Part shown: positions 1 through 4,500 of the stretch, piece by piece
How positions within the stretch are numbered: position 1 is the first letter of the stretch
Layout: every line of letters begins with the position of its first letter
Program-made: the position numbers and the translations under genes
The notes under the pieces: model-generated
What the model was told of the DNA's origin: nothing
Databases searched by the model: none
The model's input: only the letters and a program-made list of their open reading frames with translations
Assembly: GCA_964506645.1 (NCBI GenBank)
Contig: CAZDML010000122.1
Location: 1-6,091, forward strand
From: CAZDML01 sp964506645
GTDB lineage: Bacteria; Elusimicrobiota; Elusimicrobia; 2-01-FULL-59-12
DNA length: 6,091 nucleotides
Direction of reading: 5' to 3'

Positions 1-1457
1 TTATTGCCAAACAGATCATGAAGGAAATCCAAAGCCGGCTCGGGTTTTTGGTGAATGTCGGTCTGGACTACGTCACGCTTGATCGGATGAGCGCGACGCT
101 GGCCGGCGGCGAAGCGCAGCGGATCCATTTGGCCACACAGATCGGTTCGGGATTGGTCGGCGTGATGTATGTGCTCGATGAGCCGACCATCGGTCTCCAT
201 CAGCGCGATAACGAGCGGCTGCTGAAAACGCTTGCGCGCTTGCGGGACCTCGGGAATACGCTTATCGTGGTGGAACATGATGATGAAACCATCCGCATGG
301 CCGACTGGGTAGTTGACTTGGGTCCGGGCGCCGGGGTGCATGGCGGTCAGATTGTGGCTGAAGGACCGATTGAGGCCATTTTGAAAGAGCCGAAATCGCT
401 GACGGGCCAATATTTAAACGGTAAGGTGATGGTGCCGGTACCGCAGACGCGCCGAACGCCGTCGGGTCGTTTTCTCGAAGTGCTTGGCGCCGAGCAATTT
501 AATTTGAAAGACATAGATGTGAAGATTCCCTTGGGTTGTTTTGTGACGATTACCGGTGTTTCCGGTTCGGGCAAGTCGACCTTTGTTCATGAAATTCTTT
601 ATAAAGCGCTGGCCCAGAAGCTGCATCAGTCGAAAGAAGTCCCAGGCAAATACCGATCGATCAAAGGACTCGACCATATCGATAAAGTGATTGTGGTGGA
701 CCAGTCGCCCATCGGTCGGACCCCGCGTTCCAACCCTGCCACCTACACCGGCGCCTACTCGGTCATCCGTGATCTTTTCGCGCAATTGCCGGAGGCCAAG
801 CGACGCGGCTACAAGCCGGGCCGTTTCTCATTCAACGTGAAGGGCGGTCGCTGCGAAAATTGCGAGGGAGATGGCACACTCAAAATTTCCATGCAATTTT
901 TACCGGATGTGTATGTGAAGTGCGATGTGTGTTACGGCAAACGCTTCAATGAAGAAACCCTGCAGGTGCGGTATAAGGGGAAAACCATTTCGGAGGTTCT
1001 TGAAATGCCGGTGGAAGAAGGACTCGAATTCTTTAAGAACATTCCGCCCCTTTTCCGCGTGCTCGGGACCTTAAATGATGTGGGACTTAGCTATATCGCG
1101 CTAGGACAATCGTCTACGACCCTCTCTGGTGGGGAAGCGCAGCGGGTCAAGCTGGCTGCGGAGCTCAGCAAACGCGCGACCGGTAAGACCCTCTACATTT
1201 TGGACGAACCGACCACCGGGCTGCATTTCGCCGATGTCCATAAACTCCTCGAATCCCTGCATAAGCTGGTGGATACAGGCAACACCGTACTTATCATCGA
1301 ACACAACCTGGATGTCATCAAAACAGCTGACTGGCTAATCGACCTGGGTCCCGAAGGCGGCCAGGGTGGCGGCCGTATTGTCGCGCAAGGGACTCCTGAA
1401 ACCATTGCTGCCCATCCCCACTCCTACACCGGCAAATACCTCAAATCACTCCTGTAA
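1..1457 (+). CDS. uvrA: UvrA, excinuclease ABC subunit A (C-terminal half, 5' end outside window)
   Basis: UvrA is the damage-sensing ATPase of nucleotide excision repair. It dimerises, binds distorted DNA and loads UvrB. The first complete codon is at 3; the ATG at 18 is internal, because conserved UvrA sequence (IAKQI) continues in frame upstream of it. About 484 residues are present, roughly the last half of a ~940-residue protein. Seen in order: first-ATPase signature LAGGEAQRI (99-125) and Walker B VLDEP followed by TIGLHQRD; second-ATPase Walker A GVSGSGKST (555-581); a zinc finger of two CxxC pairs (852-863 and 921-932) around the GDGTLKISMQFLPDVY segment; second signature LSGGEAQRV (1122-1148); Walker B LYILDEP (1191-1211); and the IIEH histidine loop near 1296. 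The stop TAA is at 1455-1457. All catalytic motifs are intact. The only oddity is Ala for Ser in the first signature. By eye it is richer in G+C than the downstream gene. Confidence 0.98.
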   Translation, partial: IAKQIMKEIQSRLGFLVNVGLDYVTLDRMSATLAGGEAQRIHLATQIGSGLVGVMYVLDEPTIGLHQRDNERLLKTLARLRDLGNTLIVVEHDDETIRMADWVVDLGPGAGVHGGQIVAEGPIEAILKEPKSLTGQYLNGKVMVPVPQTRRTPSGRFLEVLGAEQFNLKDIDVKIPLGCFVTITGVSGSGKSTFVHEILYKALAQKLHQSKEVPGKYRSIKGLDHIDKVIVVDQSPIGRTPRSNPATYTGAYSVIRDLFAQLPEAKRRGYKPGRFSFNVKGGRCENCEGDGTLKISMQFLPDVYVKCDVCYGKRFNEETLQVRYKGKTISEVLEMPVEEGLEFFKNIPPLFRVLGTLNDVGLSYIALGQSSTTLSGGEAQRVKLAAELSKRATGKTLYILDEPTTGLHFADVHKLLESLHKLVDTGNTVLIIEHNLDVIKTADWLIDLGPEGGQGGGRIVAQGTPETIAAHPHSYTGKYLKSLL

Positions 1458-1467
1458 CAAGGGCATG

Positions 1468-1512
1468 AAAAAAGGACCTACCTAGCCCTAGGCCCAAAGG
1501 GGTGACTTTTTT
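1468..1512 (+). terminator. Probable intrinsic terminator after uvrA
   Basis: Eleven bases after the uvrA stop, AAAAAAG (1468-1474) is complementary to CTTTTTT (1506-1512). Inside it, ACCT (1476-1479) can pair with GGGT (1500-1503, one G-U), and CCTA/TAGG (1481-1484 and 1489-1492) forms an apical stem. The 3' arm ends in six Ts, as expected for Rho-independent termination. The A-run/T-run symmetry could let it act on both strands, but no convergent gene is visible here. The stem is interrupted and only moderately GC-rich, so strength is uncertain. It separates uvrA from the long downstream gene, arguing against co-transcription. Confidence 0.6.
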
Positions 1513-1526
1513 ACCCAATAGGCTCA

Positions 1527-1560
1527 TTGTTCGGCTATACGCGATTCATTAGTCTATAGA
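1527..1560 (+). promoter_or_regulatory. Tentative sigma70-like promoter for the long downstream gene
   Basis: The 63 bases between the terminator and the ATG at 1576 must hold the promoter if the terminator works. TTGTTC (1527-1532) resembles a -35 box. TAGTCT (1550-1555, 17-base spacer) and TATAGA (1555-1560, 22-base spacer) are the -10 candidates; neither gives both good sequence and good spacing. With TATAGA the transcript would start only about 10 bases before the ATG, so it would be nearly leaderless. Weak evidence. Confidence 0.25.
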
Positions 1561-1575
1561 TTAACGAATTGCGCT

Positions 1576-4500
1576 ATGACGATATCTCTTCCTCCATTTA
1601 AGTCGTATCTTTGGCCTCGATTCCAGTCCTGTCTGGGGTTTGTTTTGGCCCTTTCTTTGTGTTTAGATCCTGTCTCCGCATCAGGCATCCAAAGCTCATT
1701 GAAGTCGCCCGTCGGTTTGCCTCAGGTCCTTTCTTTAGAATGTATTAGACAAAATGCAATTCCTGCCGTAGCGCGATTTTCAGGAAATCAAGTTATTGAC
1801 GAAGCGCCTGTCCTTTTACGCTCCATCAGTAGACGCATCAAGTTCCAAAAGCGTCCCATGGTTGCGCTGAGCCTTACGCCTCCGTTTATGCTGTTTGCTT
1901 TGAATGGGACTTATATGGATCTGGGGGTACATATAACGCTCATTGGAATTGCTGTGGGTGCTGTCTTGATGTTGATGCGCGAATGGTATGTGCGCAAAGG
2001 AGTTGTTCTGTTCGGACGTAAGACGCAAGCCTCATCGTTATCTCCTGATGCTGAGACCGTCCGCCAAAAAATAGAAGAATTAATTAGGAAAAGTACTTAC
2101 AAAAAGCACAAAGCGGGGATTTCATTTCAGCCGACAGGTCGTCAGCGGATGAATTTTATTGCAAATGAAAGCGCAATGCTTTTAGGCAGTCTCCCCAGTG
2201 TTGAGTCGCGGTTGGCTTGTGTGAATGAAATTCTATCGCAACCATTGAATCGCTACCTGCCGGAAGCCATTGAGATCTTAAAATCCTATCGAGCCATTCT
2301 TCAGATTAAAGATCGGGCTCAAATCTCTGTCGTGGTGGGCGCCTATTGGGGGCAAATTTCGCTTCGACCTCCGCTCGAAGACCCCTCTCTGCCTCATGTG
2401 CATCCGAACCCTTTAGGGGAAGATACGTTGCGCATGCAAATTCAACAGCTGAACCGTGTCATAGGTCTAAATCCGCGGTTATCTTGGAATCTTATCTATG
2501 TAAATGATGGAGATGATCGTCGTACAGATGACGCCAGTTATAGCGAAACAACCAGCCAATTAGCGATTGCTATTTTGCGAGCTCATGATCCTCAGTTGTT
2601 AGCTACGGGGAAAGTCCGTGTTTATGAGTTTTCCTCTGATATGAAGCGTGTGTTGAAAAGTGTCCAAGGGGGGGCCATTACCTACGGAATCCGTAAAGCC
2701 ATTGATGGTGGCGCCGACGTGGTGGTTTATACCAACCAGGATTTGGATATTCATTTGGGTTTTATGGGCAATCTTATTGAACCGCTCCTCGACAATCGCG
2801 CTGATGTTGCCTTAGGATCGGCGCGTATTAAAGGAGGAATGATTAAAGATTTTTCACCCATTCGAATGCACTTTAGCACGTTTCAAAATATCTATATTCG
2901 TTGGGCATTACACTTTCCGCCCATTTGTGATACCAATAACGCATTTAAGGCGATCACGCGAAGCGCGGCCGAACGCATTCTGCCTGTCAGCCAAGATACA
3001 GCATTTGACCTTGACTTTGACTATCACTTCTCATTTCCCAATAACATCATTGGCCGTGCCCTTGCGTGCGGGCTTCGAATTCTCGAAGTGCCTGTAGTGA
3101 AATATTGGTCGGGGTGGTTATGTGCAGCACGCTGGTATCATGCCTTCGGAATGATTGGTGGAGTCTGGAAACAGCGAAAATATTTGATTCGTTGGCGCCA
3201 GCGTCCAGACCCTGAAAACCCCATGCGTCGCTGGGTTGTGTCCGAGGAGGTTCTTCATGACGATATTACACGTGTCCGAATTGACCGGCAGGATGAAAAA
3301 CGGACACTTGAAGATATCGGTTTACAAGGTGCGCAAGCGAGACTGGAAATGCGCATTGATTCTTCCATTCCGCTTCCTACCGCAGTTCGTGAAATGGCCA
3401 CGATGTTGGGGTCGCAGTTGCTTTCACGATTTTCTCCTCAGGAACGACTGATATTGTGGCGAAAAGTCCTGTCGGCTGCCTTAAAGCGCGAGGATAAAGA
3501 CAGAATGCTTATTGCGCTTAAGGAATTTTTGTTCACGCCTGCTCGTCTTGATCCCGAAGCGCGAGTCCTCCTCAATTCATTTATTGCAGTCGCTGAGATC
3601 AAAAGTCCGATAAAAGTAACAACGGTTGCGGTGCTTTATCGTGATGAAGATCATGCGCATGGGGAGTATTTGCGTATGCGTGTCGAGCAATTGAGAGATT
3701 TGTATGGCATTAATCCACGGGTCGATTGGCGTCTGATAATCGTCCATGAGCCAGGACATGAAGGGTTGAGCACGAAAGCTTGGGATGATGTGTTTGCGGA
3801 GCTTAGCACAGATCCTGATTTTTATCGGCTGTCATGGCTTCGCTTGTCCCCGGCAGATGTCGAACGTCATTCTGCGCGCTTTGCTTTGGGGGTCGTTCGC
3901 GGAATGCGGCAAGCGGTGTCTCAGGGAAGCGATTTTGTCATCTATTCGCATGTTAAACCAGCAATTGATTTGTCTCAAGAAGGAAATCTCTTGCAATCCT
4001 TGATGCAACCGACCCCAACAGTCGCCATTGGATCACGGCGTCATCGGCTCAGCACGTTGAGGCGAGGCTTCAAACGACGGCTGGGATCTTTTGTTTATCA
4101 CATCTATTTCTCATTTTGGCACCCTGAAATGGCCGGTATTGAAGATACGCAGTGTCCCTTTAAAGGGTTTCGACGTGATACTTTGGAGAATATTCTTCCT
4201 ATTCGAGATGACAGTTCGAGTGATCCGACATTTGATTACTGGCCTTCGTTTGATCCCAATCTTTTAGGACGATCTTCTGTGGCAGGAGTGCGACTGGATG
4301 AGGTTCCTGTTGTATTCCATTGGAATGTCCGGGAACCCAGTCGGTGGCGTGAAGCGATAAAGATGCTTTTCAGGTTACCTATCCAAAGAGCAGATATTTA
4401 TCATTTTGCGCAGACCGTAGGTGCCACTGAATCCGGTCGCGTGATGCCATTTATAGGCGATGGGAAACATTTTCTGGTGTATAAGTACGGAAATAAAGTG

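Noticed and set aside
18..20. ATG at 18 as the start of uvrA
   Set aside because: The UvrA-like sequence is already in progress there (IAKQI precedes it in frame, and the whole first Walker A and UvrB-binding region is missing), so the gene begins outside the window.
414..785. Open frames on the minus strand within uvrA (for example 414-785, 347-574, 1193-1405)
   Set aside because: They overlap conserved UvrA coding sequence, encode no recognisable domain and follow from its codon bias.
1499..1516. Alternative hairpin GGGT...ACCC around the T-run as a riboswitch or attenuator
   Set aside because: Only four base pairs with a nine-base loop; too weak, and no conserved riboswitch sequence is seen.
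1458..1575. tRNA, small RNA, CRISPR or mobile-element ends in the intergenic region
   Set aside because: The 118 bases have no cloverleaf, no direct repeats of array type and no terminal inverted repeats; only the terminator-like hairpin stands out.
3236..3451. Short plus-strand frames inside the long gene (3236-3451, 3785-4003, 4530-4781, 5610-5807)
   Set aside because: They lie out of frame within recognisable domains or linkers of the 1505-codon frame and show no protein features of their own.
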